Shown here: positions 11,956 through 24,737 of the stretch, one piece after another | Position numbering within the stretch: the stretch's first letter is position 1 | How the letters are laid out: each line of letters starts with the position of its first letter | NCBI GenBank assembly: GCA_013350335.1 | Contig: CM023539.1 | Coordinates: forward strand, 21,000,448-21,064,447 | DNA: 64,000 nt | From: Chimonanthus salicifolius | Lineage: Eukaryota > Streptophyta > Magnoliopsida > Laurales > Calycanthaceae | Direction: 5' to 3' | The notes under the pieces: generated by a model | Seen by the model: only the letters and a program-made list of their open reading frames with translations | What the model was told of the DNA's origin: nothing | Databases searched by the model: none | Program-made: the position numbers and the translations under genes

Positions 11956-13714
11956 ATGTTCTTCCTTTGGTGCTAGAATACGATTAACTCTATGGGGTTG
12001 AATAGGTCAATCCCAACATCATCGGTCCTTTTAAAATTACTTGATTGATTAGATTTTATGCAGTGGATATTGCAATCTAGTGTTTGTGTGTTAGCAATAG
12101 CGATTATCAATCAACATAATAAATTAGCTCTAACACCATAAGAACAAGGACACAAGATTTATAATGGCTCGGTTAGCCAACTTACATCCACTGTTAGGAC
12201 TAGCTCAACTTTGAGCTATCCTTAAATCCACTAAGTGGGGACTTAAACCCTCACAACTAGAGTATGAATTCCACCTCACTCATTTGGTTGAAAATTTCAC
12301 CCACCACATGTAGAATAGGATATTCACCTATTCGAATTGGCTGGGAATTCCACCCACCACATTTGGCAGAGACGACGCTCTAGATTTTTTATAGTGGTTC
12401 CGGAGCCAAGCCTCCTTAATCCACTTTTATATGATAAATGTTTTAAACAAAATTAAAACGAAAAAGCACTTGCCTTGTAGCTCTTTCTCGACGATGTGTG
12501 TTTCTCAAAGATCCACCCAATGTGTGCCGAGTTAATCTCAACGCACCGCCTTATAGCCGTCGTTGAGCAATCACAATTTCAGGGTGACTAGTAAATTGGT
12601 TCTACCAATATCTATCCTTATTGTATATCATTTCTCCTCTCTCTCTCTCTCTCTCTCTTTTCCCAACCTCAATCACTATGATTGGTTGTGTTAAATTCTC
12701 CAAGTGTAAGCATAAGAGAGAGAGTGATCCTTTTATTTTCCCATATTTAAACTCACTGATAATGATGAGGGTCCAATGGATTTGACAAAGGATATGAAAC
12801 GGTGGCACAAGGATTGGTATTTATAGAGAAGGTAACCTGTTTCAGAAATTGTCATGTACCGACAGGTCGGGTGCACCAAGGGGTCGATGACTAAAAATAT
12901 TACCGTTCAACCACCCGACCGTTGCGCATTAAATGCATTCCCAATGGCATAATTTATACTCGGCTGACATGTCTGTGTCTCCGATGGGTCGACAGTCATG
13001 GCACCGAGAGGTTGGTCCATACGAGGGTCTCGATCTGGGGCAACACCATGTAGACAAAGTTACATGTCCTGAAACTTGTCCTGCCCAAAACGGCATGTCG
13101 CCCTTTACCTAGGGGTTGGTCCTGGTACTCTCCATCGGTGTTGAAATACCGAGATGTCTGTTTTCTCAAGAGTCCACCTGAGTTCTGAGTTCCAGAACTC
13201 ATAAGTTATCATCGACGAGTCGTTTGACCACGAGGGGTCATTAAGTTCATCACCGAGGGGTCGATGCATACGAGACTCTCGATCAGAGGCATACCCAGAA
13301 TGACAGCTCAATGTTCCAGAACCTTTGTCAATCTCTCACCAGTCCATGACCAAGATGGGTCGATCTTGTCTCCACCAAGGGTTCGGTGAGAACGACTGGT
13401 AGAACTGACAGTGAACTTAATTCATATTTCCGAGTTCACTTCCAATTCACTGTCAAGCTTCCTCTCTAGGGTTTTTTATGACTTTACCATTTGTTCAACT
13501 AAGTCTAAGAATGGTCCTCTTAAGGTATGGGTGCACTTAAAGTCATTTATGGCCAAATACATATTTTGTTATTTCTGTAGCGATGAGCTTTAATCCGGTG
13601 GAGCATGATCTTCAATCTTGATCACCTTAAGTCTTCAAGCTTCTAACAAGTGCTTCTTTTCGGTCATAGAATTGACAAACTTAGGGACTTGGCAAAGCCG
13701 GGGCACTAATAATC
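11956..13714 (-). mobile_element. Copia/Sirevirus-like LTR, minus strand (copy A)
   Basis: Related copies lie at 20941-22408 and 23341-23668. Orientation is minus: read that way, a polypurine tract AAAGGGGGAGA (about 13716-13726) precedes the LTR start, and a TATA box is found on the minus strand at 12817-12827. A (CT)n run lies at 12636-12658, and words of the type AGGGGTCG recur between 12.9 and 13.3 kb. The exact ends are uncertain by tens of bases. The PPT plus long LTR suggests a Sirevirus-like Copia, but no pol is left to confirm this. Confidence 0.6.
12817..12827 (-). promoter_or_regulatory. TATA box in Copia-like LTR copy A
   Basis: Minus strand CTATAAATACC. The same position in copy B (21932-21944) carries CTATAAATATAGG, so the box is conserved between copies and fixes the LTR's orientation. 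Confidence 0.65.
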
Positions 13715-14384
13715 TCCCCCTTTGTCAATTTCATGACAAAACCTAGAAGCTAACCCAATTACAAACTCACCCCTATTGCATCACATTTGAATACAAAAAT
13801 ATTACATTGATTATATGTACATATTCAAATGGAAAAGAAGACTATGATCTTCACATATTCTTCTTCAGTTTGCTTTATTTCATGCTTTTCTGTTCAAGCA
13901 CATAATCAAGCAACACTAGAAAATCATTAAAGGGGTTAATCTAAAACATAAATATGCACCTATGGACTAAACTAGATTTGTATTCATGCTCCCCCAAACA
14001 CAATGATTTCTAGCTACCAACACTACCCATAGCTTATCTGAGCTAACAGTGTTGAGAAGATTTTTTCCCCCAATATTCTTTGAGTTTGAAGTCTCAAACT
14101 TCAAGCATAGACATTCTCTTATGTCCATTGGCTTTTGAATATTCCTCCCCTTCATGGATCACTCTTTCTAGAGGCCCAAGCACTTAGGCTTCTTCTAATC
14201 TTACAAATTACTCCCCTATAATTGGATTTGATGTCTAACAGGTTCTACTAATTTCTCTCCCATTTTGTCATTTAATTGACAAATGTTAGTAGGCAAACAT
14301 CTAGTTCCCCCTCATTTTGAAGGATTTCAATTTCAAGCACTCCCCCATGCTTCTTGCATTTAGTGTTTCTATGAATTCATGTCC
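13715..14384 (-). other. Internal remnant of the Copia-like element
   Basis: Next to the LTR's polypurine tract. It contains several CTCCCCC/TTTGTCA phrases and no open frame of note. It stops where the gypsy LTR end begins at 14385. Confidence 0.45.
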
Positions 14385-14515
14385 TGTAACGCCCCACCCT
14401 TTTTCACTCACCCAAAATCAGAGTATACTTTTTTTTTTTATAAAAGAGTGAGAGAGAGCGGGGGCGTCACGACGCGAGTTAAGTCCGAGTTTCAAAACCC
14501 GACCCTTAACTGGCC
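14385..14515 (-). repeat. 131-bp tandem duplicate of an LTR terminus
   Basis: 14385-14515 and 14516-14646 are near-identical copies of the terminal 131 bp of LTR X, head to tail. The outer copy is a duplication or the stub of a second LTR. Confidence 0.85.
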
Positions 14516-16199
14516 TGTAACGCCCGCCCTTTTTCACTCACCCAAAATCAGAGTATATATTTTTTTTTTTATAAAAAAGTGAGAGAGAGCGGGGGCGTCA
14601 CGACGCGAGTTAAGTCCGAGTTTCCAAAACCCGACCCTTAACTGGCCACTTTACGTGTGCGTGACCTAAGTCCAGTAAAACATTTCACACGCTCTAAGAA
14701 TATTTGCGGAATTATTATATGTGCCAGATACCATTCATATGCATGTTATTATTAAGCAAGGAAGCCAATCACCATACAAATAACTGGAACTTAAATATCA
14801 TCAAACTGTAGCAAAGTAAATCTAAGTTATTACAATCTAAAATATCAGTCCTCCCGATACATCTTTCAAAATCAACATAAGTAATATAATTATAAATCAG
14901 TCCAAGCTCCTACACTTGACTCTCTTCATGTCCCATGTCTTTGTCATTCCATGTTCCATCATCTATAGGTAGAAGTAGGGCATCAGTCAACATGCCCAGT
15001 AGGAATTTCAAGTAGAGTTATGGTACACATAGGATCAATATAAAATCAAGATAGAAACATCTCATCATATGTGAAAAAGATCTCATAAGCAGTAAATACA
15101 ATACATGATATCCAAAACATAATCATGTTTACTTGTGCATCATGCAATGGGTGTCAATGCCAAATGATCACTCACCCACTTCCATATCCAATCAATCATA
15201 TATAAATAGTTTCCTTGATAAATGACCATATCAAGGTGTTCCATTGGCCAATTACGTCCGTAGTGTTTTGTGACGGCACCACCAGGTCACTGTTACACCT
15301 CCCCACATATGTTAATCGGAATTATCGATGGAGTGTGGACTCCTCCCTCTGCGCAGGATTTCAGGACTGTTTACCCAAGATCTATTTGGCCCAGACTACG
15401 CCGTGTAACGCCCCGCCCTTTTTCACTCGCTTTTTCTCGTAAATTCAGAGTCTATTTTTTTTTATTTTTTTTATTTTTTTTATAACAGAGTAGAGTGATA
15501 GAGCGCAGGAAGTTACGACGCGAGCTAAGTCCGAACTTCTAAAGTCCGACCCTTAACTGGCCAACCCTATGTGTGCATGGACTCAGTCCACTAAAATGGT
15601 TCACACATAGCAATATCAACATGCGGAATAAAAATCACAACCTGTGGAATCATAACATCAATTTGCGGAATCATAATAAAACCTAGTTCCATTCCATTGA
15701 TAGCAAAGTACTTAGTCAATAAAATCATAATCATCATTATCCAAATAAAACATCCAACATAGCAATTCATCTAAGTTATTACATTCCGAAATCTGGATAC
15801 TCTAAATATAAATCCCTCAGTATCTTTAAACAAAATATAAAACTAAAAGCGTTCCGAGATCCTATGCTTGTCCCTTTCCGCGTTTAGCGTTTTCCTCGTT
15901 TCCTACATCGTCCACTAAAGGGTAGAAGTAGGGCATTAGTACAACGCGTCCAGTAGGTATTCCAATTAGGGTTAACACATGGGTTAGTACCAACAATCCA
16001 AATAGAATATATATCAAAACCAGTTATAATAAATCATTCCATACTTTCAAAACATTGTATCCAAAATAGTGTATGATAATAGAGATCTAATCATACCGAT
16101 AAAACCAGAAAACTTGCATAATAATAAAGGTCATAATCATGCCGAATAAATGCCATGCCATGCTATCATATGCAATGAGTCCCTCCCATCACAAACATA

Positions 16200-16470
16200 G
16201 GGTATACTCTTGATGGAATTCTCTTCATCAAGGTATCTTCCTGGTGGAATTCTCATCACCAAGGTCTTCTCTTTTGATGGAATTCTCATCATCAATGTAT
16301 TTCCCACAGTTGCCTTACGGGTATTCCGACTGAGTGTGGGCTCCGGTTACTTAGTATCCTCTTGATGGAATTCTCATCATCAAGGTATCCCCTGATGGAA
16401 TGCTCATCACCAGGGTCTTCATGCATAGTTTCTTTTTGATGGGATTCTCATCATTAAGGTATCCTCCACT
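16200..16470. repeat. Stem-loop array in S0
   Basis: Six units of the form CTTGATG-GAATTCT-CATCATCAAG at about 50-70-bp spacing. One unit reads CTGGTGG...CACCAAG and another CCTGATGG...CACCAGG; some positions change on both arms so that pairing is partly kept. Confidence 0.75.
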
Positions 16471-17498
16471 AGTGCTTTACGGACGCCCCCGACAGAGTGT
16501 GGGTCCCCGGTTACCTATCATCCTTCCCATGCCATGCATGAGATGCAAATGTCCATATGCTATGCAATTATACAAATCATAGCATTTAAAAGCTCATATT
16601 TGAAACATATAAAACACATGCTATTTTATCCAAATAAACATAGCATATAAAATCATACTTTGAAACATAACCTTTGCAATATAAATTTCATCAAAAATAA
16701 GATAAAGACAATATACATAAACCCATGGTTTCAAAGAGGTGGAATCCTACCAAAGACCGCTACGTGTCCTTGCGTCTTTCGTCCGGTAACCGCTCACAAT
16801 CGTAAACACCCTGTGAGGTCCCGTTACTTTGAAATATAACAATCAATCAAAACCAAGTCCCACTTGATTTACAATATTTTAAGTCCATAAACCAATCCCC
16901 ATGGTTTATCATTTTCCTCTGATATTACCAAATTGCCATTGGTCTAGTATTTAATTAACAATTTGTTCATTTAACCCAACATACATAACCCTAGGTCCAT
17001 TAATCCTCATATAATTATCATATTGCCACACAATGCTAACCTTCCATTTTTAACAAGTATTTACAACAATGCCATCCATGGTTAACATAGCCCATGACCT
17101 ACCATTTTTCACATTTATTTACCAAATTGCCATTGCCTCTAACAACTTCGGCTTAGGTTCCAATACATAGATCCATTTATTGTTCCATAAATAAACCTCA
17201 TGGGGTTCAGGCCATGCACTATGGCCGAACCCATGGCTCACCATTTTTCACACCTATTTACGAAAATGCCATTCATGGCTAACCTTTCTTCTTAGTATGT
17301 ATTCATAACTTTGCACTTGGTTTAAACATTTCAAACCTTCCACTCCTTAACACGTAAACACAATAGACCCATAACTGATTCATAATCATAGATTCATGAT
17401 TCATAAATAAGACTCTAATCCTTCCCTTCATTTTTTATCATATTAGCTCCATATAAATTCCATAAACCATGATATACAAACCATAATATTTGATTCAT

Positions 17499-17530
17499 GG
17501 GGTTCGGCCATACACATGGCCGAACCCATG
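17499..17530. repeat. GGGTTCGGCCA hairpin (representative of more than 35)
   Basis: GGGTTCGGCCA-TACACA-TGGCCGAACCC, an 11-bp perfect stem. Other examples start near 17214, 17841, 25135, 28780, 28890, 29280, 33940, 34205, 42690, 42925, 43200, 45640, 45910, 48330, 48730, 55670, 56050 and 56325. One, at 29519-29538, is a loopless perfect 20-bp palindrome. Confidence 0.85.
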
Positions 17531-17988
17531 ATATCTAACTCCCATTTTCATCAACTTGCATTGTTAGCAAATTCCATATTTAACAAGTCCACAATTAAAA
17601 GGTCCATATTTAGAAAGTTCCTAAAATGGAAACTTTCTAAATTTATCATTTCATATTCTTGGATCCATAATTCCGAGTTCTTTCCATAAACAATTAGTTT
17701 CCAAAACAAGCATGCATCCTTTCATAAATAAATAGTTTCCAAGATTAGCATGCTTCCTTTCTTAATTGAAATGCTTTCTAATTTAGCAATTCCTTCCATA
17801 AAACGACCAATAATCTTTCATAATTAAACCATGCTTTTCCTTGGGGTTCGGCCATACACCATGGCCGAAGCCTATGGTCCATTCTTTCCATTATAATCAT
17901 CGAATTCATCCCTCAATATTCTTCCATGGGGTTCGGGTATACACCTTGGCCGAACCCTATGGTTCCATAATTCATTAAAAACAAAAAC

Positions 17989-17997
17989 CACTTACCG
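17989..17997 (-). promoter_or_regulatory. Splice-donor-like site in S0
   Basis: Minus strand CCG|GTAAGTGG after a purine-rich leader of about 180 bases that begins just downstream of the TATA box. Equivalent sites lie in S1, E1, E2, E3, S3 and S4. Confidence 0.55.
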
Positions 17998-18180
17998 GTT
18001 ACGCGACTCCTCCGATTTTCCGTTGGTTGATCTTGCTCTTCGAATCCTTTTCTTCCTTAGCCTCTTCTCCTCTTTGATCTTTCTCACTTGCTGGTTGTCC
18101 TTTCCTTCTCTTTGATGTAGTCAAGAATAAGAACTTGTGACAGAGAGAGAGAGAGAGAAATCGGCCTAAGGGGTTATCTC

Positions 18181-18190
18181 CTTATATAAG
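18181..18190 (-). promoter_or_regulatory. TATA box of S0
   Basis: CTTATATAAG, palindromic. Minus-strand use is inferred from the LTR orientation and from the (CT)n and purine-rich leader that follow on that strand. Confidence 0.6.
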
Positions 18191-19799
18191 CTCCAATTAA
18201 TCCAAATGGGGAAGGTGCCATGCGCCCCTCCCTTGCCTTAGATGGCAATGCCAACCTCCCTTGCTTAATCGAGTAACCCCTCAATTGGCCAATGCTAAAA
18301 ATAAATATAGTAATGCCGTGAGCCTTTGTGTTTCCCTTTTTTACACATATACCATATTGTAGCTCAGCTTTGACCTTGTTAACTTCCGAATCAGGAAAAG
18401 TGGTAAACTACAAAGTTGTAACTCTTGAAGTCTTCTTTCCAACACAAAAAGATTCAAAGCAATTGGACATTAGAGTGGAACGTTATAACCAAAATACTTG
18501 AACATATGTCAAACCTTTCTTATTTTTCTCCCTTTCTTATTTTCTTTCTTCTTCCTTAATCCCTATTTAGAATGTGCTATGCGCCCTTGCTCCCTTCTTT
18601 ACTTATCTCATGCCGTGTGCACTTGTTTGCCTCTTATAAAACCTTCCCTAAATCAAGAATAGAAAGTGCTATGCGCCCCATTCTTGTTGCATCTTCCATT
18701 TTATTAAACCTTCCCTTTAATTACACTTCCCATTTTAATTTCCAACTTCTAAACTTAGAAACTTACTAACTTAATAACCATTCTCCATATTTAGACACTT
18801 TCCAAATTTAGCTTCAATGTTTCCATATTTAGGCACTTTCCAAATTTAGCCATTGCCTTAACTTAAATCCATCCATATCATGCGCATATAATTAATTATA
18901 GACATCTTATTGTTTGGCAATAAGATATCATTGCCTAAACCCAACGTGTGACCTATTTTAGGACCATCCTAAAATCTTTCCACTTAATCTTAAATATCTC
19001 ATCTCATCCAAAATATTATGCGCATATAATCCCCTTGATTTTTGTGATATAAAATCTTATATTCGGCCATGCAATCTTTTATCTATTTAATTTTGTATTA
19101 CTAAAATAATTCAACCCATTTAAATTTATTTGAAACCATTTATCAAAATCATTGGGTCTTAATTGGGCAAAGACCCAATCGCTTTATCCATCTAAATCTA
19201 TATCTAAAATCTCCCAATTTAAATAGGTAATTTCCGTAAATATTTATAACTTGAGAATTCGGGGTATTACACGCCATACCCATTCCTAGCAATCCCGGAT
19301 AAGGCGAAAGTATCAATAGTTCACATAGTTTCATACAAGCTAGTCTCAAGCCCCAAGTCATGTCCGGACAGCTCATAACTTGGTTTGCTGTCCCATGTAT
19401 TCCCTCCCATGCCATGCATGAGATAATGAATGCAAGAATGCCATTTCGTATCAAATTACATAATAGCATTGAAAATCAGTTTATAAACATATACCGTTTG
19501 TTTAATCAAAGTAATTATCATATTTGGAAATAAAAGCCACTAACATATATATAAGATCCATATGTATCTCAATAAAGTAGGAATCCTACTAACGTCCAGT
19601 ATATTATCCTTGCTGTTTTGTGAAGATAACGTTCAATGATCACGTCGAAACGAATCGCAAACCCTTTGCGAATCTCCTTACCTTATTAAATTCAATCACA
19701 TATATAAATCAATTTGATTATCCATTTAATTTTCATCACCCTTTACATCCCTCTCGATAAACAGAGATGTTTGGAAACTTAACCAAAAATTAAACTTTT

Positions 19800-20365
19800 C
19801 AATTCAGTCGACTGAATCATGCCTAGTTACTGTTCTCTGTCTTACCCGCAGACTTTCACTCGACTGAATATCAATATTCAGTCGGCTGAAACCCAACTCA
19901 GTACTATATATATTTGACCCGTAACCTTTCAGTTGGCTGAATCATAGATTCAGTCGGTTGACTTTGGGTTAAACCTTTTGTGTTCTCGGTCAATGTCTTT
20001 TCAGTCGACTGAATCACAGTTTTAGTCAGCTAACTTTGGATCAAATCATCTGTGTGTTCAGCCAGTATATATTCAGTCGACTGAATCATCAATCAATCGA
20101 TTACGTGTTTGGTAAGTATACCTTCAGTCGACTGAATCATAGATTCAGTTAGTTGAAACACACCAGATCACCTTACTTGTTTGGCACGTCTATGTTCAGT
20201 CGACTAAGTCGGCTGAAACATCAATAAACCCCATATATTTTAATCCAGTCCATGTTCAGTCGACTGTATCAATGGCTGAAACTCCCAGAAAACCCTTTTC
20301 TGTTATGCCAGCACCAGTTCAATCGACTTAATCCAGAGATTCAGTCTACTGACTTTTGACGGTCT
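19800..20365. repeat. GTCGAC palindrome array in LTR X
   Basis: Repeated pairs of CAGTCGACTGAAT and ATTCAGTCGGCTGA separated by a few bases, at least seven pairs, degenerate. The same module forms a cleaner array in S1 (26410-26990). Confidence 0.8.
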
Positions 20366-20940
20366 TCTCTGTTTGCATGTATAGCTCGACCCTTCATCAT
20401 GAAATCCATTCCTTACCACTTTTAAACATAGATATTATCAATCATATAACTCTTAGTGAGTTTACTCTACCCTCTAGCCAAGGCTAAGGTCTTTTCCATA
20501 ATTTATCCAACCCTTGTATTATTATAACACGATTTTTTTTTAATTCAATCCTTTGATTGTTTGTTTCAATCCCATAATCATTCCTTGAATGGATTTTTAA
20601 TTCCATGGCCTTAACAAAACTTGGCCATCCATTCCATCAATTATGGAACCCATGGGTTCGGCCATACAATGACCAAGCTATGGTTTCCTTTGAATCAGTC
20701 CTATGTTATTAAGCTTACACATACCTTCTTTCCCGTCTCCTTCTTTTCTTTTTTTGCTCTGTGTTTCTTCCTTAATCCTTCTTCTTCCTTTGTTCTTCAC
20801 TGATTCACCAAGTATAGAGATGGAAATGGGAAAGGGAGAGGAGAGAAATCTCTTGTGTGCAAGAGATGGGTTCGGCCAAGGGGTGGGGTGTGCCCCTTGG
20901 GTTGTATCTTTTAAGTAATAGCCTCATCTTTTCAACTTCC

Positions 20941-22408
20941 CTCATTATGAATTTCACCTCACTCATTTGGCTGGGAATTTCACCCACCACATATGCCAGA
21001 GACAACGCTCTAGATTTTTTATAGTGGTTCCGGAGCCAAGCCTCCTTAATCCACTTTCACATGATAAAGATTTTAAACAAAATTATAACCAAGAAGCACT
21101 TGTGAAAGTTCTGCCTTTGGTGTTAGAACACGATTGACCCTAGAGGATGGTGAATAGGTCAATCTAAAAATCGTTGGCCCCTTTTAAAAATTACTTGATT
21201 AATTAATTAAGTGCAACAGATATAACAATCAAGTGTGTGTGTGTGTTAGCAAATGTGATTAAGCAATCAACACAAGAAATTAATTCTAACACCACAAGCA
21301 CAAGGACACAAGATATATAGTGGTTCGGTTAGCCAACCTACATCCACTGTTAGGACTAGATCAACATTGAGTTATTCCCAAATTCACTAAGTGGGGACTT
21401 ACACCCTCACAATTAGAGTAGCAATTCCGCCTATCTCAATCAGCTGGAAATTTCACCCACCACATGTAAAATAGGAATTCCACATATTTGAATTGGCTGG
21501 GCATTCCACCCACCACGTGTACTGACTACACTCTAGATTTTTTATAGTGGTTCCGGAGCCAAGCCTCCTTGATCCACTTTCACAGGACAAATGTTTTAAA
21601 ACAAAATTAAAACCAAGAAGCACTTGCCTTGAAGCTCAATTTCGATGAGTGTGCTTCTCAAAGATCTACCCAATGTGTGCCCGAATTAATCCCGACGCTC
21701 CACCTTGTAGCCGTCGTTGAGCAATCACATTTCAGGGTGATTAGGAAATTGGTTCTACCAAATCTTTTCTAATTTGTATATTTTTTTTCCTCCTCTCTTT
21801 CTCTCTTTTACTAACTCAATCAATAGATTGATTGTATTTGATTCTCAGGTGTAGGCACAAGAGAGTTGATCGTTTCTTAGTGTGTGTGAATTTTTTCAGT
21901 TCAAGGAAGATAGTCAAATGATCACACAACTCCTATATTTATAGAGGAGTCAACACAGTTTTTCAAACTATCCAGCACTGACAGGTCGGGGGCACCAATG
22001 GGTCGGTGTTCATATTTATTATCGTTCAACCACCCGACCATTGCACATTAAATGTACTCCCAACGGCACAATTAATTGTCAGTCGATAGGTCGGTGTCAC
22101 CGATAGGTCGACAACCATGGTACCAAGAGGTCGGACCATACGAGGGTCTCGATCTGGGGTAACACCATGCAGACAGAGTTTCATGTCCCAAAACTTGTCC
22201 TGCCCAGAACGACCTGTCACCCTTTACCAAGGGGTCGGTCCTGGTACTCTTGATCGGTCTTGAATTACTGACATGTCTCTTTTCTCGAGAATCCACTTGA
22301 GTTCTAAGTTCCAAAACTCATAAGTTATCTTCGACAAGTCGTTGACAGCGAGGGGTCGTTAAGTTCATCACCGAGGGGTCGATGCATACGAGACTCTCGA
22401 TCAGAGGC
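20941..22408 (-). mobile_element. Copia-like LTR copy B plus partial duplicate
   Basis: 21103-22408 matches 11957-13300 (same TATA, same AGGGGTCG words), but the start-side 400 bases are missing. 20941-21102 repeats the stretch found at 21430-21630, so an extra partial copy lies head to tail before it. It ends at 22408 directly against the duplicated segment. Confidence 0.65.
21932..21944 (-). promoter_or_regulatory. TATA box in Copia-like LTR copy B
   Basis: Minus strand CTATAAATATAGG, aligned with the box at 12817-12827. Confidence 0.65.
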
Positions 22409-22409
22409 A

Positions 22410-23340
22410 TGACTTTAAAATTTATATAGATTTTAAGTAGCCAAAGGAGGCCCTTAGAAGATTCTTTTAGGTCCCAAAATGGTCAAATGAAAAGTCTAAT
22501 TGATTAGTGGTAAAACTTTATTTTTTATGTAAGGGCATAAAAAAGATTAGTTATGTGGCCCATATTCTAAAAGAAAATTATGAAAAGATCTTCTCTTTGT
22601 TTTTTTCCTCTATAAAAAAGATGTGATATAATTTTAGTGATGAACAAGAGTTTAATAAGTTGTCATATGCCATTTAAAATTGCCAAAAGGTCGATGAACG
22701 AACCTAGCTTGTAGAATTTTTAATATTTTTCCTTTTTTTTTGTTATTCTAACACATTATACACAAGAGGGATTGGATGCCCATAGTATTACATTGGTTGG
22801 TGATTTATTTTCAAGGTGATTTTTTGCCTCAAAATTGTATATAATTTGTTGAATTAAAATTTGTAATTTCTTTGAGTGAAATTCTTTCAAATTTATAAAA
22901 TTGTGAGTGAAATTCTATTAAAATCAAGAGAGATTTCAAAATTTCATTCAAATTCTATGTTGAATTCTAGTAGAAATGGTCGAGAATTTACATGATTCAA
23001 TTTTATGGTGTGAGAGTTCCACCAAACGTGAGCTACATTCAATTGATCTAACCTATGGTGAGATTTGAGATTCATCCATTGGAGAGAATCAGAATAAATC
23101 CATTTTTTCTTGAAAATTTGGGTTTCCCTCTTAAGAAAATATCAAGGCTAAATTTTCCACATTAATTCCCTGTGAATTCAGGTAATCAAAGCTAGAAGAA
23201 GCTTCATCATTTGTTGTCAGAAACTACAAACTTGAACACTGTTGAGTTCTCCACATGGTGGTGCTACTGAGCATGATAAAAATAATGTGTAGAAGACCAA
23301 CATATAATGGAGGAGATAAGTTAATAATGACAAAAGTAGT
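22410..23340. repeat. Duplicated segment, copy B
   Basis: Same 0.9-kb sequence as 11040-11955, in the same orientation. It continues into LTR sequence at 23341 just as copy A does at 11956. Confidence 0.8.
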
Positions 23341-23410
23341 TTTGAAAGTTTTCCCTTTGGAAATAGAACACAATTGACCTTAGAGGGGGGAGGGAGGGGG
23401 AGGGGGAGGG

Positions 23411-23444
<34 letters not shown>

Positions 23445-23668
23445 GGTTTGAATAGGTCAATCCCAAAATCGTTGGTCCTTTTAAAATTACTTGATTGATT
23501 AGATTTTATGTAGCGGATATTGCAATCAAGTGTTTGTGTGTTAGCAATAGTGATTATCAATTAACAAAATAAATTGGCTCTAACACCATAAGAACAAGGA
23601 CACAAGATTTATAGTGGTTCGGTTAGCCAACCTAAATCTACTGCTAGGACTAGCTTAACCTTGAGCTG
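23341..23668 (-). repeat. Copia-like LTR fragment C with poly-G expansion
   Basis: Matches 11956-12220. At 23384-23443 the short G-rich word of the other copies has become almost 60 bases of G interrupted by a few A, with a pure G run of about 30 or more. The LTR then breaks off at 23668. Confidence 0.75.
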
Positions 23669-23884
23669 TAATGGCCGATCCGGAGTAGCGGGTCAATCGA
23701 ATTAGGTAGAACTAGAACAATAATTAGATCTTTTGAATGTACTTTTGTGAAATTGTGTGTTATTTTCTTTTATTTCAAATTGTTTAAAATAATAAATAAA
23801 TAAACACAGACAAAACGTAAAATTTAATTAATTTAGGCTTCCCAATGCACACACATTTTCCCTCAATTAGAATTTTCAAATTTG
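23669..23884. other. Unassigned 216-bp stretch
   Basis: Begins TGTAATGGCCGATCCGG, which looks like the end of another LTR, then AT-rich sequence to the edge of E1. Nothing codes here. Confidence 0.3.
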
Positions 23885-24729
23885 TGTAACGCCCCGCCCT
23901 TTCCGAGATTCAGAGTCTAATTTTTTTTTTATATAATAATATAATAACACCGGAAGAGGGCGGACGGCGTCACGACACAAGCTAAGTCCGGACTACCCAA
24001 AGTCCGACCCTTAACTGGCCACCCATGTGTGCATGGACTAAACCCATGATAACAATCCACACATAGAACTAAACAAGTTATGCGGAATAAACTAGACTAA
24101 CTGCGGAATTAAACTGAATAGATAGCAAGTACAAGTCTCAATTATTAAAATAACTTAGTCCAAACATCCATTGTCAAAACCATAAATAAACCATAGCAAA
24201 GTTTACTAGCTATTACATGTCCACAAAATATAACTCAAAAGACAGTAATAAAGAAATCCCAATCATCAATCAAGCGTTTAAGCTTGGCTCCCCTCTTAGT
24301 CCTCGACCTTCTCTTTCCCCTTCCTTGTTCCTGCATTATCCTCTAAGGATAGAATTAGGGCGTTAGACCAACGTGCCCAGTAGGTTCCCGATCAGGGCTA
24401 CCACATGATTAGTATATAAAACAAGCATATATTTCATAGTACATGATCATCCACAAAACATCTGAAATCAATGCTATGTATGTAAGTGCGAATGTAATGA
24501 GTCCCACCCATTACAAGTATACATAGCTATCATTTGACGGGATTCACGTCAAGGTAATCCAGAGTAATCCACATTTCCTCTGAGTAGAAGTCTAATGTCA
24601 AGGTAAGCCAGAGTAATCCACATTTCCTCTGGATAGGATTCTTATGTCAAAGTATTTCACAGTGTAATCCATAGTACTCCTAATTTCCTATGGATAGGGT
24701 TCCAGTTTCCCAAAGTCATCAACCTATGC

Positions 24730-24737
24730 CATGCATG
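24730..24737. promoter_or_regulatory. CATGCATG (RY/Sph-type) motif, one of ten sites
   Basis: The 8-base palindrome lies within CATCTCATGCATGGCATGG, near-identical in the LTRs. Other sites: 16533, 19413, 27612, 34808, 39235, 43790, 45130, 49723 (last base changed) and 56748. RY elements are bound by plant B3-domain seed regulators; function here is not shown. Confidence 0.5.

Larger units (their letters stand above)
15404..19271 (-). mobile_element. Solo LTR S0 (minus), 3.87 kb
   Basis: On the minus strand it starts TGTAATACCCCGAATT (at 19271) and ends at 15404 with the shared GGGGCGTTACA terminus. Target duplication CGCCG (15399-15403) / CGCCA (19272-19276), one mismatch. It contains a palindromic TATA box (18181-18190), a purine-rich leader, a splice-donor-like GTAAGT (17995), several GGTTCGGCC hairpins (17.2-17.95 kb) and a stem-loop array (16.2-16.5 kb). 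No internal region or second LTR adjoins it, so it is a recombination product of a full element. Confidence 0.88.
14385..20940 (-). mobile_element. Truncated gypsy LTR X (minus), interrupted by S0
   Basis: The plus-strand left end TGTAACGCCCGCCC is the 3' terminus of a minus-strand LTR of the long chromovirus type: it has the same terminal block (GTTAAGGG...CTTAAC stem, GCGTCACGACGC), CATGCATG motif and GTCGAC palindromes as the other LTRs. Solo LTR S0 sits inside it at 15404-19271. The right side runs through a purine-rich leader region (20.8 kb) and stops at about 20940 against Copia-like sequence, so the LTR's own 5' end is missing. Confidence 0.75.
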
